Below are positions 9,867 to 18,950 of a stretch of DNA of 64,000 nucleotides, one piece after another. The notes beneath the pieces were generated by a model. The model did no database searches and was not told where the DNA came from. It saw nothing but the letters and a program-made list of their open reading frames with translations. Origin of the DNA: CAIWHR01 sp963809965 (GTDB lineage Bacteria; Pseudomonadota; Gammaproteobacteria; Burkholderiales; Casimicrobiaceae); NCBI GenBank assembly GCA_963809965.1, contig CAWELU010000011.1:1-64000 (forward strand), given 5' to 3'. The stretch's first letter is position 1; the number at the start of each line of letters is the position of its first letter. Made by a program: the position numbers and the translations under genes.

Positions 9867-10373
9867 TCACTCTTGATCCGCGCCCGACTTGCCCCCTGTT
9901 CGGGGGCGTGTTGGGGTGGTATTGGTGGCGGACGACGTGGACCCCTTCTTGGAACGTTTCGACGCGAACGCGGCGGCAGAGAACCTCCGCGGCTTTGGGC
10001 TGCGCTCCGGGGGAGACTTGGCTGGGGTCTTCAAGTTCTTGACAACCCCGACAACTGCACCGACAGCGGCTCCTGCGGCAGGGCCAATGATCGGCAGAGG
10101 CATTGCCGCCAAGGCGCCAATGCCAGCACCCACTGCGGCGTCCTTGACCATGTCGTGCTTCCCGGCTTTCTCTATCAAAGTCCCGGCTTTATCTGCCGCC
10201 TTCGTTGCGAAGACCTTAGCCTTCGCGGCGGCGATCTTCGCATCTTCCTGGTCGATCTTGCCATCGTCGTTCAGATCACCAACAACGACGGCAGCTTCAC
10301 CTATCTTCTTCCCCGCATGCTTGGCGGCCTTTGCGACCTTCGCGCCCGCGGTCTTGATGCGTTGCTTGGTCAT
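9867..10373 (-). CDS. Small Ala/Lys-rich protein with one EF-hand-type loop
   Basis: 168 residues without a signal peptide. An Ala/Lys-rich N-terminus leads to 'DLNDDGKIDQED' at about residues 33-44, a textbook calcium-binding loop (D-x-N-x-D-G-x-I-D-x-x-D). A helix follows, then a glycine-rich hydrophobic segment at about 78-111 ('AAVGAGIGALAAMPLPIIGP') of glycine-zipper type, and a basic Ser/Thr/Pro-rich tail. A membrane-inserting, calcium-responsive role is possible but is only inferred. It is divergent from the carbamoyltransferase gene, sharing an 89-bp intergenic region. Confidence 0.65.
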   Translation of the reverse strand: MTKQRIKTAGAKVAKAAKHAGKKIGEAAVVVGDLNDDGKIDQEDAKIAAAKAKVFATKAADKAGTLIEKAGKHDMVKDAAVGAGIGALAAMPLPIIGPAAGAAVGAVVGVVKNLKTPAKSPPERSPKPRRFSAAAFASKRSKKGSTSSATNTTPTRPRTGGKSGADQE

Positions 10374-10462
10374 AAGTCACTCCTTGCTCGACTGGACATA
10401 GAGCGCAATACTTATGTTCCACCTGGTGCATCGACTTCGTCGACGGCTCCAGGCTCCGGAAC

Positions 10463-12776
10463 ATGAATCGGCCATCGGGTGGAGGCACAACCCGAGACGA
10501 GTCTTCATTCTCGGTTCCGACGGATGCGCCTTGGATGTCCCGGTCTCTGATCTTATGTCATTTGGAGCGTTTACGGTGTCCAAGCAGCACCGCCAGCATC
10601 GGCCCGCGATTCCGACGTCTCGGCGCGGCCGCGTTTGCAGCGACGTATCCGTTGGCACGGCTGGCTGGTACGCTGGCGCGGCTGCATTCTCCGACAGGCG
10701 CGTACGCGCAGGAGCGCATCGCGTCGATGCGGCAAAAGCTCGAACGTGGCGAGACTGTTTACCTCCTCGGCATCGGCCCCGGAGGCCATAACGCTGGCGT
10801 CGGTCTCGTCGAAGCATCGAAGGCCCGAGGCATTCGGCTCATCGCCAACCACGAGGAGGAGCGCTTCCGTGCCGTGAAGCATTACCAGCGCTATCCCGAC
10901 ATGAGCGTGCGGATACTGGCCGAGCAACTGAGGCGCCTGGATATCGTGCCGGAGCACATTCACGCCGCCTGCGCGAGTTGGGACTATCCACACTGGACCG
11001 GCAAGGCGATCGAGAGCGTGGTGCAGGAACTGCCGGGCAGCCTGCGGCTGCTCACGCGCGAGGCGTCGCCGCAGATGAATGCGCGGTGCGTGGTCGATGC
11101 GTTTAGCGCGCCGAGAAGGTTGGGGCGGCGCCTTAACGCAAACGGCAGGCGCATGCCGGTGATCAACCTGCGTCATCACGACAATCATGCCTGGTTTTCG
11201 TGGGGCGTCTCACCGTTCGCGAAATGCGACGAGCCGCGTGATGGTGCTGGTGCTCGACGGCGCCGGCGATGACGGCGCCATCTCGACCTACCTCGCCCAC
11301 CGGGGCGCGCTCCGGCTGCTGTACAGGAACGAGAGCTTCTGGGATTCGCTGGGCATGATGTACGGCATCATGAGTTCCTCGCAAGGTGGCTGGCCGCTGC
11401 TGAGCAGCGAGGGCCGGTACATGGGCGCGTCGGCGTGGGGCGACTCGAACCGTCTCACCAATCCGTACTACGGACAGCTGCGCGAGCTTTTCGTCCTCGG
11501 CAGCAACGGCCAGATCTTTCTCAATCGCTCGCTCGCCAACTGGCAGCGCGGCGGCTGCTCGGCGCCCTACACGAAGCGGCTCGTTCAGATGGTTGGCGAG
11601 CCGATTCTGCCCAAGGGAATGTGGCACCCGGATGCGGTGCTGAGGGTCGAGGACATCGAGCACGCTCCGATCACGATCGACCGCGTGGACAAGGCCGCAG
11701 CGGTGCAACTCGTCTTCGAGGATGCGCTCTTCCACATCGTGCAGCATCTGATTCGGACCACGCGCAGCACACGCCTTGTGATGACCGGCGGTACCGCGCT
11801 CAACTGCGTGGCGAACATGCGACTCCTGGAGCAGTTCGACGCCCCCTGGTATGTCCGCAATCTCGGCATGAGGGACGCCGCGCTTCATCTGTGGGTACCG
11901 CCGGTGCCCGGCGATGCGGGTGTGGCAATCGGTGCGGCGTACCATTTCGCATGCCTTGGCGGGGCGAAGCCGGGCGAATCGCTCCAGCACGCCTTCTACT
12001 GCGGCGAGCCGCCAACGAAGAACGAGATCGAGCATGCGATCGCGAACACGCCGGAGATCGCCCATCGGCACCTGGGCAACATCTCCGCGAAGAGTGAACG
12101 CGAGTCCCTCGCCGATCTGCTCGCGTTCATCGTTTCGAAGGATGGCATCGTCGGCATCGTTCAGGGCGCGGCCGAGACCGGTCCGCGGGCGTTGGGCCAT
12201 CGTTCGATTCTCGCCAATCCGGCGAATCCGAAGATGCTGGAGAGGCTTAACAAGCTGGTCAAGTTTCGCGAACTGATCCGGCCGCTGGCGCCGATGGCGA
12301 CGCTCGAAGCGGCGAAGAAGTGGTTCAACCTGTCGCCGGGCGGAGCGGACGACGAATTCAATGCCTACAACTACATGGTGCTGACAAGCCGGGCGAAACC
12401 AGAAGCCTACAAGGCGATTCCCGCGGTAATACACTACGATGGCACCTGTCGCGTGCAGATCGTGCGGGAACGAGTGGACCCGTTTGTCCACGCGTTTCTC
12501 ACGGCCATGGGCCGCAGGATCGGGGCGGAGGTAAGCGTCAACACATCGCTCAATGTCGGCGCCCCGATCGCGCAGACGCCAGTGCATGCGCTCGAGACAC
12601 TGAAGCGGAGCACCGGCATGCACGCTCTGTTCCTGGTGGCCGAGAGCGGCGACGTCTTCGTGGCCTGGCACGACGTGACCAAGGGGGCCAAGGACAGCGG
12701 CACTATGCTGCGCGCCTGGATCGATGAATGGCGTTATGATCCAGCTCGTTCACGGTCAGGTGCAGCCATCCAGTGA
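10463..12776 (+). CDS. NodU/CmcH-type carbamoyltransferase (frameshifted)
   Basis: The N-terminal part is in one frame to about 11236. It contains 'YLLGIGPGGHNAGVGLVEAS', 'HEEERFRAVKHYQRYP' and the metal-binding 'HHDNHAWFSW'. The rest, to 12776, has 'VLVLDGAGDDGAISTY', 'GPRALGHRSIL' and 'VNTSLNVGAPI', all signatures of O-carbamoyltransferases that move a carbamoyl group from carbamoyl phosphate through an adenylate. Deleting one C near 11235-11238 joins the frames. The true start is uncertain: Met 10727 ('MRQKLERG') lies close to the conserved core, while residues upstream also look coding. The acceptor is unknown because no sugar, antibiotic or nodulation genes are adjacent. Confidence 0.8.
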
Positions 12777-12917
12777 AGCCGGCCCAGCGCACGACGGCGA
12801 TTGCGCGTCGTCAGGGTTCCCCAACGAGGGCCACGTTGATCCTTCTTGGTGACCGACCCTCCGCGAGCGGGCATTTTCGCTGTTCGCGCGTTACCCCAGA
12901 CATAAAGGAGATCGTCG

Positions 12918-13643
12918 ATGTTTTCAAAGATCGCGGCAGAGTTCGTCGGAACGTTTTGGCTCGTCCTCGGGGGATGCGGTAGCGCAGTCCTCGCGGCTGC
13001 CTTCCCACAACTGGGAATCGGGTTTGTCGGCGTGTCGCTCGCGTTTGGGCTCACGGTCCTCACCGGCGCCTATGCGCTCGGGCCGATTTCCGGAGGTCAC
13101 TTCAATCCTGCCGTTTCCCTTGGACTGTGGGCCGGCGGACGCTTCCCTGCCGCGCAGCTTCCGGCCTACGTCCTGGCACAAGTGGCCGGCGGAATCGCGG
13201 GGGCCGCCGTCCTGTACCTGATCGCGAGCGGCAACGCCGACTTCAGCTTGGCCGGTGGATTTGCTGCGAACGGTTATGGAGAGCACTCTCCCGGCAAATA
13301 CACGCTGCTTGCTTCGTTCGTAACCGAGGTGGTGATGACGTTCATGTTCCTTGTGGTCATTCTCGGAACGACGCACCATCGCGCGCCGGTCGGATTCGCT
13401 GGCATCGCCATCGGTCTCGCGCTTACGCTGATCCACTTGATCAGCATTCCTGTTACGAACACATCGGTGAATCCAGCGCGCAGCACTGCGCCGGCCATCT
13501 TCGTCGGGGGGTGGGCCACCGAGCAACTGTGGCTGTTCTGGGTCGCACCCATAATCGGCGCGGCCCTTGCCGGGTTCGCCTACAGGTTGTTCTTAGAAGG
13601 TGACGCGGTGGAACCACCCGTCACAGGTCGAACGGCGAAGTGA
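12918..13643 (+). CDS. aqpZ: Aquaporin Z
   Basis: 241 residues with six membrane helices and both half-helix NPA motifs: 'GGHFNPAVS' at about residue 60 and 'TSVNPARS' at about residue 185. The Arg after the second NPA belongs to the selectivity filter of water-specific aquaporins, and the length and motif spacing fit AqpZ. It mediates rapid water flux across the inner membrane. A purine-rich 'AAAGGAG' ribosome site (12902-12908) precedes the ATG. It is intact, unlike many neighbours, and is followed by the OmpW-fusion gene on the same strand. Confidence 0.95.
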   Translation: MFSKIAAEFVGTFWLVLGGCGSAVLAAAFPQLGIGFVGVSLAFGLTVLTGAYALGPISGGHFNPAVSLGLWAGGRFPAAQLPAYVLAQVAGGIAGAAVLYLIASGNADFSLAGGFAANGYGEHSPGKYTLLASFVTEVVMTFMFLVVILGTTHHRAPVGFAGIAIGLALTLIHLISIPVTNTSVNPARSTAPAIFVGGWATEQLWLFWVAPIIGAALAGFAYRLFLEGDAVEPPVTGRTAK

Positions 13644-13764
13644 ACGAACCCCGGTCCGTAGCAGGGTCGTGAGCAGATCCGCCCGGCACGCAGTAGTGGT
13701 GTACCATCCGTTGCCTAGCCGTCAACGACGAGCACGTTCGTCATCATCGCCACAAGGAGCCCAA

Positions 13765-14928
13765 ATGCACGCTCAACGCAAAGTACTCCGACCCCTTGCA
13801 GCCGCCCTCATCGCCATGGCCATCGCTGTGCCTGCCCTCGCACAGCCGACCGGGGGCGCGTCAGTCGCCACCGGGGCCGGCACCGCGACCGCGTCGCGCG
13901 TGCTGACCGCCACCGCGACCGTCACCGCCATCGACATGACCACGCGCCAGGTGACGCTGCGGCGCGCGGACGGCAGCACGTTCCTCGTCGTCGCCGACGA
14001 CCAGATGCGCAACCTGCCGCAGCTGCGCGTCGGCGACATGGTGGTCGTCGACTACTACGACAGGCTAACGCTCGAGCTCAAGAAGGGCGGCACCGGCGAG
14101 GGGCCGGTCCGCACCGACAGCGTGAGCGGATCGCGGGCCGAGCTCGGCCAGCGGCCGGGCGGCTCGGCCACCCGCGAGACCGTGATCGTTGCCGACGTCA
14201 TCGCCGTCAACCCGGCGGGCCAGACCATTTCGCTGCGCGGCCCTGGAGGCCGGGTCGTCGATCTGCCGGTCAGGGATCCGGAGCAGTTCAAGCGGATCGC
14301 GGTGGGCGACCAGGTGCAGGCGACCTACATCGAGGCCGCCGCGCTTTCCATCACACCGGGGGCAACACCGGCTCCGGTAGCGGCGCCCGCCGCCCCTCCG
14401 TGGGGTAGGTGGCTGATCGGCGCGCGCGTGGTCGGCGTCTATCCGGACGTCAGTTCCTCGCTCTCGGGCCTCGATGTCGACGATCGATGGACCGGCGAGT
14501 TCGACAGCACCTACTTCTTCACGCGGAACGTCGCGGTCGAGGGCAGCATCACCTGGGCGAAGCCCGACGTCAGCTACAACGGCAGGAACGTCGGCGCTCT
14601 CGAGATGATGCCGGTGACGTTCACGGTGCAATACCATTTCACCGATCTCGGCGCTTGGAAGCCGTACGTCGGCGGCGGGTTCAACTACACGTATTTCAAC
14701 GACACCAATCTGGGCAACAACAACGGGGCATCCGTCGACCATGACAGCTGGGGCGGCGCGCTGCAGGCGGGCTTCGACTACCAATTAGATCGGAGCTGGT
14801 ACTTCAACGCCGACGTCAAGTACCTGTGGATCAGCAACGACATACGCCTGAACGCGACCGGCGGCAACGTGAGTTCGCTCGACATCAACCCGTGGCTGTT
14901 CGGCGTCGGCCTCCGTTATCGCTTCTGA
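13765..14928 (+). CDS. OmpW-family outer-membrane protein with duplicated N-terminal periplasmic domain
   Basis: 387 residues; ATG 13765 has 'AAGGAG' at the right distance and starts a signal peptide cleaved after about residue 26. Two similar domains follow, at about residues 40-100 ('TATVTAIDMTTRQVTLRRAD...LRVGDMVVVDYY') and 130-190 ('VIVADVIAVNPAGQTISLRG...IAVGDQVQATYI'). Each looks like a small beta-barrel. From about residue 210 to the end is an OmpW-type barrel ('KPYVGGGFNYTYF', 'WYFNADVKYLWIS') ending in Phe. Canonical OmpW is about 210 residues, so the N-terminal half is an addition. OmpW proteins are small hydrophobic-molecule pores; the role of the extra domains is unknown. Confidence 0.8.
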   Translation: MHAQRKVLRPLAAALIAMAIAVPALAQPTGGASVATGAGTATASRVLTATATVTAIDMTTRQVTLRRADGSTFLVVADDQMRNLPQLRVGDMVVVDYYDRLTLELKKGGTGEGPVRTDSVSGSRAELGQRPGGSATRETVIVADVIAVNPAGQTISLRGPGGRVVDLPVRDPEQFKRIAVGDQVQATYIEAAALSITPGATPAPVAAPAAPPWGRWLIGARVVGVYPDVSSSLSGLDVDDRWTGEFDSTYFFTRNVAVEGSITWAKPDVSYNGRNVGALEMMPVTFTVQYHFTDLGAWKPYVGGGFNYTYFNDTNLGNNNGASVDHDSWGGALQAGFDYQLDRSWYFNADVKYLWISNDIRLNATGGNVSSLDINPWLFGVGLRYRF

Positions 14929-15040
14929 CCCGGCGCTCGTCGCGGGTGGCTGGGCTGTCCTCCGCAAATACTCCATCAGGCCGTTGCGGGCGCCAGAAAA
15001 TATTCGTGATGCAAGCCACCCAGCAGCGATCTGGCGCGCA

Positions 15041-15889
15041 CTACGAACCGCTCGCCCATGCGATGCAGGGATAGTTCAATCGCAGACTGCACGATCCCTG
15101 ATGGAGGTCCGGTACGTCCGGACCGAGTGCCATGTGCGGGCGCCCATGGTTGTAATGACCCACCCACGACTTCAGGATCGATCGCAGGTGTGACTCCGAT
15201 AGCGGAATCAACCATTCCAAGCACCCACGTCGCATCGTGCCGATCACCCGCTCGCAGATTGCGTTGGCCTTCTGGCTGTGCGGCGGTGACCTGAGCACGG
15301 TTACCCCGAGATTCTTGATCGATGCGTCCAGGTTCCTCGCGAACATGCTGTCAAAGTCGCACGCGACAATTGCCTTGGCGTGGTTCCGGAGAAAGGTCGA
15401 CCAGCGCTGATCGCCGCGTGGGTAACCCGGCGGTCGCTTCTGCATATACTTGCGGACGGTACGCGATGAGACCCGCAACCCGAGTTTCAGCAGCAATTCG
15501 TTGGCAATCCTCTCCTCGCCCCACAGCGGGTTCTCGGTGGCCATGCGCCGCATGAGTTGACGCAGCTCGAGTGGAATCAAAGGACGGCCCGATCGCGACT
15601 TGCAGCGCCAGAACAGTCGCCATCCGGCTCGGTGCCAGCGGAGTACCGTTTCCGGACGGACGACGATTAAGCAAGAGCGCCAATCGCACAACCGCGACAG
15701 CAAGGCCAGGCTCGCCCGCGTCGCGGCATCGATGCGCCGGGGTTTCACGCCCCGCTCCTTGAAGAGCGCGAGCTGGCGCCGAAGCACCAAGTTCTCGGCT
15801 TCGAGCGACCGCCGCGGCCAGATCGAGAGCACGGCCACGCCCACAACGTCGGCGAGCAACCGCAGAACAATCCGGGCGAAGGCAATCAC
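15041..15889 (-). pseudogene. Integrase-core (DDE) transposase with internal deletion
   Basis: 282 residues. The N-terminal helix-turn-helix part ('LVLRRQLALFKERGVKPRR', 'RPETVLRWHRAGWRLFW') is followed by the rve catalytic core. 'AIVACDF' (first Asp) runs directly into 'DSMFARNLDASIKNLGV', which normally follows the second Asp about 60 residues later. The Glu motif 'KANAICERVIGT' and the C-terminal 'HYNHGRPHMALGP' are present. The in-frame deletion should abolish catalysis. It sits beside a truncated AI-2E gene, which it probably interrupted. I did not identify terminal inverted repeats. Confidence 0.75.
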
Positions 15890-15959
15890 GCCCCATCATG
15901 CCACGGACGGCCGTGGACTCGTCAACCCGAAACCCGGAGGCCCAGAGCCGACCCTGATC

Positions 15960-16175
15960 CCATTATTGCGGACCACAACGGCCGCGTACCGCGTGCTGAA
16001 GCTTGAGCATAATCGGCCACGTCGGTACCACGATCATCGCCGCCCAGACGATCGCAAGCAGGAACGGACGCAAGACCCAGAACGAGGCCCCGATGAGAAT
16101 CACCATCAGCAGCACCGCAAGCACGGTGCGCGTCAGGTCGCGCTGCTTGTCGGGATTGGGTCCGCCGTCGGTCAT
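15960..16175 (-). pseudogene. AI-2E family transporter, N-terminal stump (third copy)
   Basis: About 70 residues: a short polar leader, then 'TRTVLAVLLMVILIGASFWV' and 'LRPFLLAIVWAAMIVV', closely resembling the first two helices of the copy at 28-1128. Homology stops at 'RGRCG' beside the transposase element, so the rest was lost. It is non-functional as a transporter. Confidence 0.75.
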
Positions 16176-16191
16176 GGATGCCTCGCGCGTC

Positions 16192-16754
16192 TCAGTTCAG
16201 ATCACTGTCCTTGTAATACTTGGTCCCCTTGGCCGTGAGTTCGAGCGCCAGGCCTTTGTCGGTGACCTGGTAGATCCAGACCCCGGGACTGACAGCAACC
16301 GCCCCCTGGTAGGCGCCACCCTTGTCATCCCCCTTCGCCGCCGCGGTCGCCTGCCCGCCGAACTCCCAGCCGGAGTTGACGAAGTTGTTTAGCGCGGCCT
16401 CGGTCTCGAACACCCAGACCACCTGGAATTTCTTGATCCCCATACCCAGGCCCGCCTGTAGCTCGGCCATCTTCATGTACGTCGCGGCCTTGGTCTTGTT
16501 GTTGACCGCCATGCCCTTGCCCGAGCCACCCCCGGCAACGAGGATCTTCATGCCGAAGTTGCTGAAGGCGGCATAGCCGGCCGCCGACTCGACCGCTTTG
16601 CGCGCCGACGGCGCCGCCTTGTAGACCGCGGCAAGCGCTTCCTGCGCTGCCTTGCGTACCTCGGCCTGCTCTTCCGCTTTGCTTGCGCCCAGAGCGCGAC
16701 GCCGGGCGCGGCCAGCGCGAAAGTCATTGCCAATACCATCATGCGACGATTCAT
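16192..16754 (-). CDS. SYLF (Ysc84) lipid-binding domain protein (frameshifted)
   Basis: The signal peptide 'MNRRMMVLAMTFALAAPGVA' starts at 16754. The frame changes at the run TTT (16678-16680 on the plus strand), where adding one base joins it to 'ASKAEEQAEVRKAAQEAL'. The body carries the SYLF hallmarks: 'GYAAFSNFGMKILVAGGGSG', 'KTKAATYMKMAELQAGLGMG' and 'VVWVFETEAALNNFV' (PF04366). SYLF proteins bind phosphoinositides or other lipids in eukaryotes; bacterial ones are exported and uncharacterised. A second SYLF gene is at 35.8 kb. Confidence 0.78.
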
Positions 16755-17040
16755 GCTCCCTCCGCTTCAGTGGGTTTGTCGATTCACGAGCCGGCATTGC
16801 GACATAGCAGCTGCGCAAATAGTCCGCCGCCTGTGCAAGATCGCCGGCGCCCAGCAACACATTCGTTGCGGTCGTACAATGTATCATGAGGCCGGCCATT
16901 TCTTGACACCGGTCAATACGGAGCCAAGGGCGGGGCGCTAAACGTCTCGAGGTTCCGTCCGGCTAGCTTGCGTTGTGGCGAAGAGGCCGCGCCGCCCGTA
17001 TTGATCTTGAACTTAGATTTCAACTATGGAGATGACGACC

Positions 17041-17811
17041 ATGCTACGAACGTTTCTGGTGCTCGGCCTGCTCGCAATGTCGCTTGCGGCACCGAGCGCC
17101 CCTGCGCAGACTGCGCCGGCAGGCGCTGCCGCGCCAGCAGCGAATGCGGTCGATCCGGCGTCGATTCAGGCGCTCAAGGACATGGGGGCGTTCCTGCAGA
17201 CGCTGAAGCGCTTCCACGTAGCGACCGAGGTGACCGGCGAGCGCGTTCTGGGCGATGGACAGAAGCTGCAGCATTCGGCGACGGCCAAATTGGACGTCGA
17301 GCGCCCGAACAAGATACGCGCCCTGATGCAAAGCGCGCGTTCCGTGCGAGAGATCATCTACGACGGCAAGACGGTCACCCTCTATACGCCCGCGCAGAAG
17401 TATTACTCGACGGTGGAGTTTACGGAGACGATCGGCGGGCTGATCGCCAAGCTGGAGGAGAGGTATGCCGTCGAGCTGCCGTTGTCGGATCTCTTCCTCT
17501 TCGGTACGCCGGCGGCACCGCTCGACAAGATCGAGTCGGCGATGAATGCCGGGCAGGATTTCATCGACGACGAGCTCTGTGACCACTACGCCTTTCGCAA
17601 AGGCAAGATCGACTGGCAGATCTGGATCGCCACCGGCAGCAAGCCGCTGCCGCGCAAGATCGTGATCACCAATCGCGCCGACGAAGCGCGGCCGCAGTCG
17701 GTTACCCTGATCGACTGGAATTTGAAGCCGACCTTCAAGGACGCGGTGTTCAAGTTCACGCCACCCAAGGGGGCGACCAAGATCGAGATCGTTCCGCGGA
17801 AGACCAAGTAG
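17041..17811 (+). CDS. DUF2092 predicted periplasmic protein
   Basis: About 256 residues from ATG 17041, which has 'GGAG' nine bases upstream; in-frame ATGs at 17026 and 17032 are alternatives. A signal peptide ends near 'APSAPAQTAPA'. The mature part ('VTGERVLGDGQKLQHSATAK', 'YDGKTVTLYTPAQKYYSTVE', 'HYAFRKGKIDWQIWIA') matches DUF2092, a LolA/LppX-like fold that may hold lipid. The gene lies 12 bp before the Gly-rich exported protein, a pairing that suggests an operon. Confidence 0.85.
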   Translation: MLRTFLVLGLLAMSLAAPSAPAQTAPAGAAAPAANAVDPASIQALKDMGAFLQTLKRFHVATEVTGERVLGDGQKLQHSATAKLDVERPNKIRALMQSARSVREIIYDGKTVTLYTPAQKYYSTVEFTETIGGLIAKLEERYAVELPLSDLFLFGTPAAPLDKIESAMNAGQDFIDDELCDHYAFRKGKIDWQIWIATGSKPLPRKIVITNRADEARPQSVTLIDWNLKPTFKDAVFKFTPPKGATKIEIVPRKTK

Positions 17812-17823
17812 AGGAGCGCCAAC

Positions 17824-18393
17824 ATGAAGAGATCGTTCGGAAAATTGCCTGCGGCCGCGTTGGCCGCCCTCGTTCTGGCCAGCTTCGCCATGGCCCCTTA
17901 CGCTGATGCCGCGCGTGGCGGCGGCGGTGGTGGGGGCGGTGGCGGCGGTCGCGCCGCAGCCGGAGGCGGCGGAGGGGGCGGGGGCGCGCGTGCAAGTGGC
18001 GGTGGTGGTGGCGCTCGTGCTGGCGGTCAAGCGCAAGCGGGTGGTGGTGCCCGGCAAAGCGCGCAGGTCAACAACAGCAGGGCCGACGCGCGTACCAACA
18101 ACGTCCGGAACACCAGTGTCAACAACGTCAACGTCGACCGCAACGTCAACGTCAATGTCGATCAACATGGTTGCTGTGGCGGCGGCTGGGACAACGACTA
18201 CCATCCGGTGGCGACTGCAGCAGCGGTTGGCGCTGCCGTGGCCGTGACTTCCGCCGTTGTCGGATCGATGGTGGCCACCGTTCCGGCAAGCTGCGTGCCG
18301 GTGAACTACGGTGGCATGGTCTATCAGCAATGCGGAAGCACCTGGTATCAACCCCAGGGAGCGCAGTACGTCGTGATCAATCCACCGTATTGA
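17824..18393 (+). CDS. Glycine-rich exported protein with Asn-Val repeat
   Basis: 189 residues with a signal peptide cleaved after 'PYADA'. The mature protein is a polyglycine/alanine tract (about residues 32-75), then a stretch alternating Asn and Val ('NVNVDRNVNVNVDQHG', about residues 98-113) followed by a CC pair. Next come a hydrophobic Ala/Val segment (about 125-160) and a Tyr/Gln-rich tail ('VYQQCGSTWYQPQGAQYVV'). The low-complexity parts suggest a disordered or self-assembling surface protein. It follows the DUF2092 gene by 12 bp. The function is unknown. Confidence 0.7.
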   Translation: MKRSFGKLPAAALAALVLASFAMAPYADAARGGGGGGGGGGGRAAAGGGGGGGGARASGGGGGARAGGQAQAGGGARQSAQVNNSRADARTNNVRNTSVNNVNVDRNVNVNVDQHGCCGGGWDNDYHPVATAAAVGAAVAVTSAVVGSMVATVPASCVPVNYGGMVYQQCGSTWYQPQGAQYVVINPPY

Positions 18394-18573
18394 TTATTGC
18401 TTCTCACGCCGGTCGCGGATTGCGTTGTGATAAGGTGCGCTCCGACGCACGCGTTCGATTTTGCTTGCTGGATGCGTGCTGATCATCGGTGGTCGCTCGA
18501 ATCTACGCCAACTCGATGGCGAGCAGCTCAGCGACGACCACCCGAAAGCGGGCTCCGGCGGCAGTAGAGCGCA

Positions 18574-18950
18574 GATCCTGACCCCGCTCGAGCGGCTCGA
18601 CCGCCTCGCCGCGCTGCTGCCACCCCGCGCGTGCACCGCCACCGTTACTTCGGCGTGCTCGCGCCCAACTCACCGCTGCGCGCCGCGGTCACCCCCGCCC
18701 CCGCCCGGCACCGCCCGCGCCCTGGCCGCTGCGACCACCCCGCCGCCAGCAGCCACGCCACAACCCGCCGCCGAACCGGGCCCTTCGTCGCGCCGCCCGC
18801 TACGCCTGGGCGCGGCTGCTCGCCCGCATCTACGAGGTTTTCCCGCTCGTGTGTCCGCGCTGCGGCGCCGACAGGCGCATCATCGCCTTCATCACCGACG
18901 CGGCCACCATCCGCGACATCCTCCTCCACCTCGGCGAGCCGACCCCGCCG
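18574..18950 (+). pseudogene. IS91-type transposase, decayed C-terminal remnant
   Basis: Three frames must be combined: 'LTPLERLDRLAALLPP', then 'HRHRYFGVLAPNSPLRAAVT', then 'ARLLARIYEVFPLVCPRCG' with 'RIIAFITDAATIRDILLHLG'. These are characteristic segments of the C-terminal part of IS91-like (Y2-type rolling-circle) transposases, including the CxxC zinc-type motif. The catalytic tyrosine domain is absent. The remnant is fused directly to a STAS-domain fragment at about 18951. IS91-type elements can mobilise adjacent DNA, which fits the duplicated material next to it. Confidence 0.7.

Noticed and set aside
17920..18060. Short GGC/GGT repeats considered as a CRISPR or satellite array
   Set aside because: They are codons of a polyglycine tract in an exported protein, with no spacers or regular repeat units.
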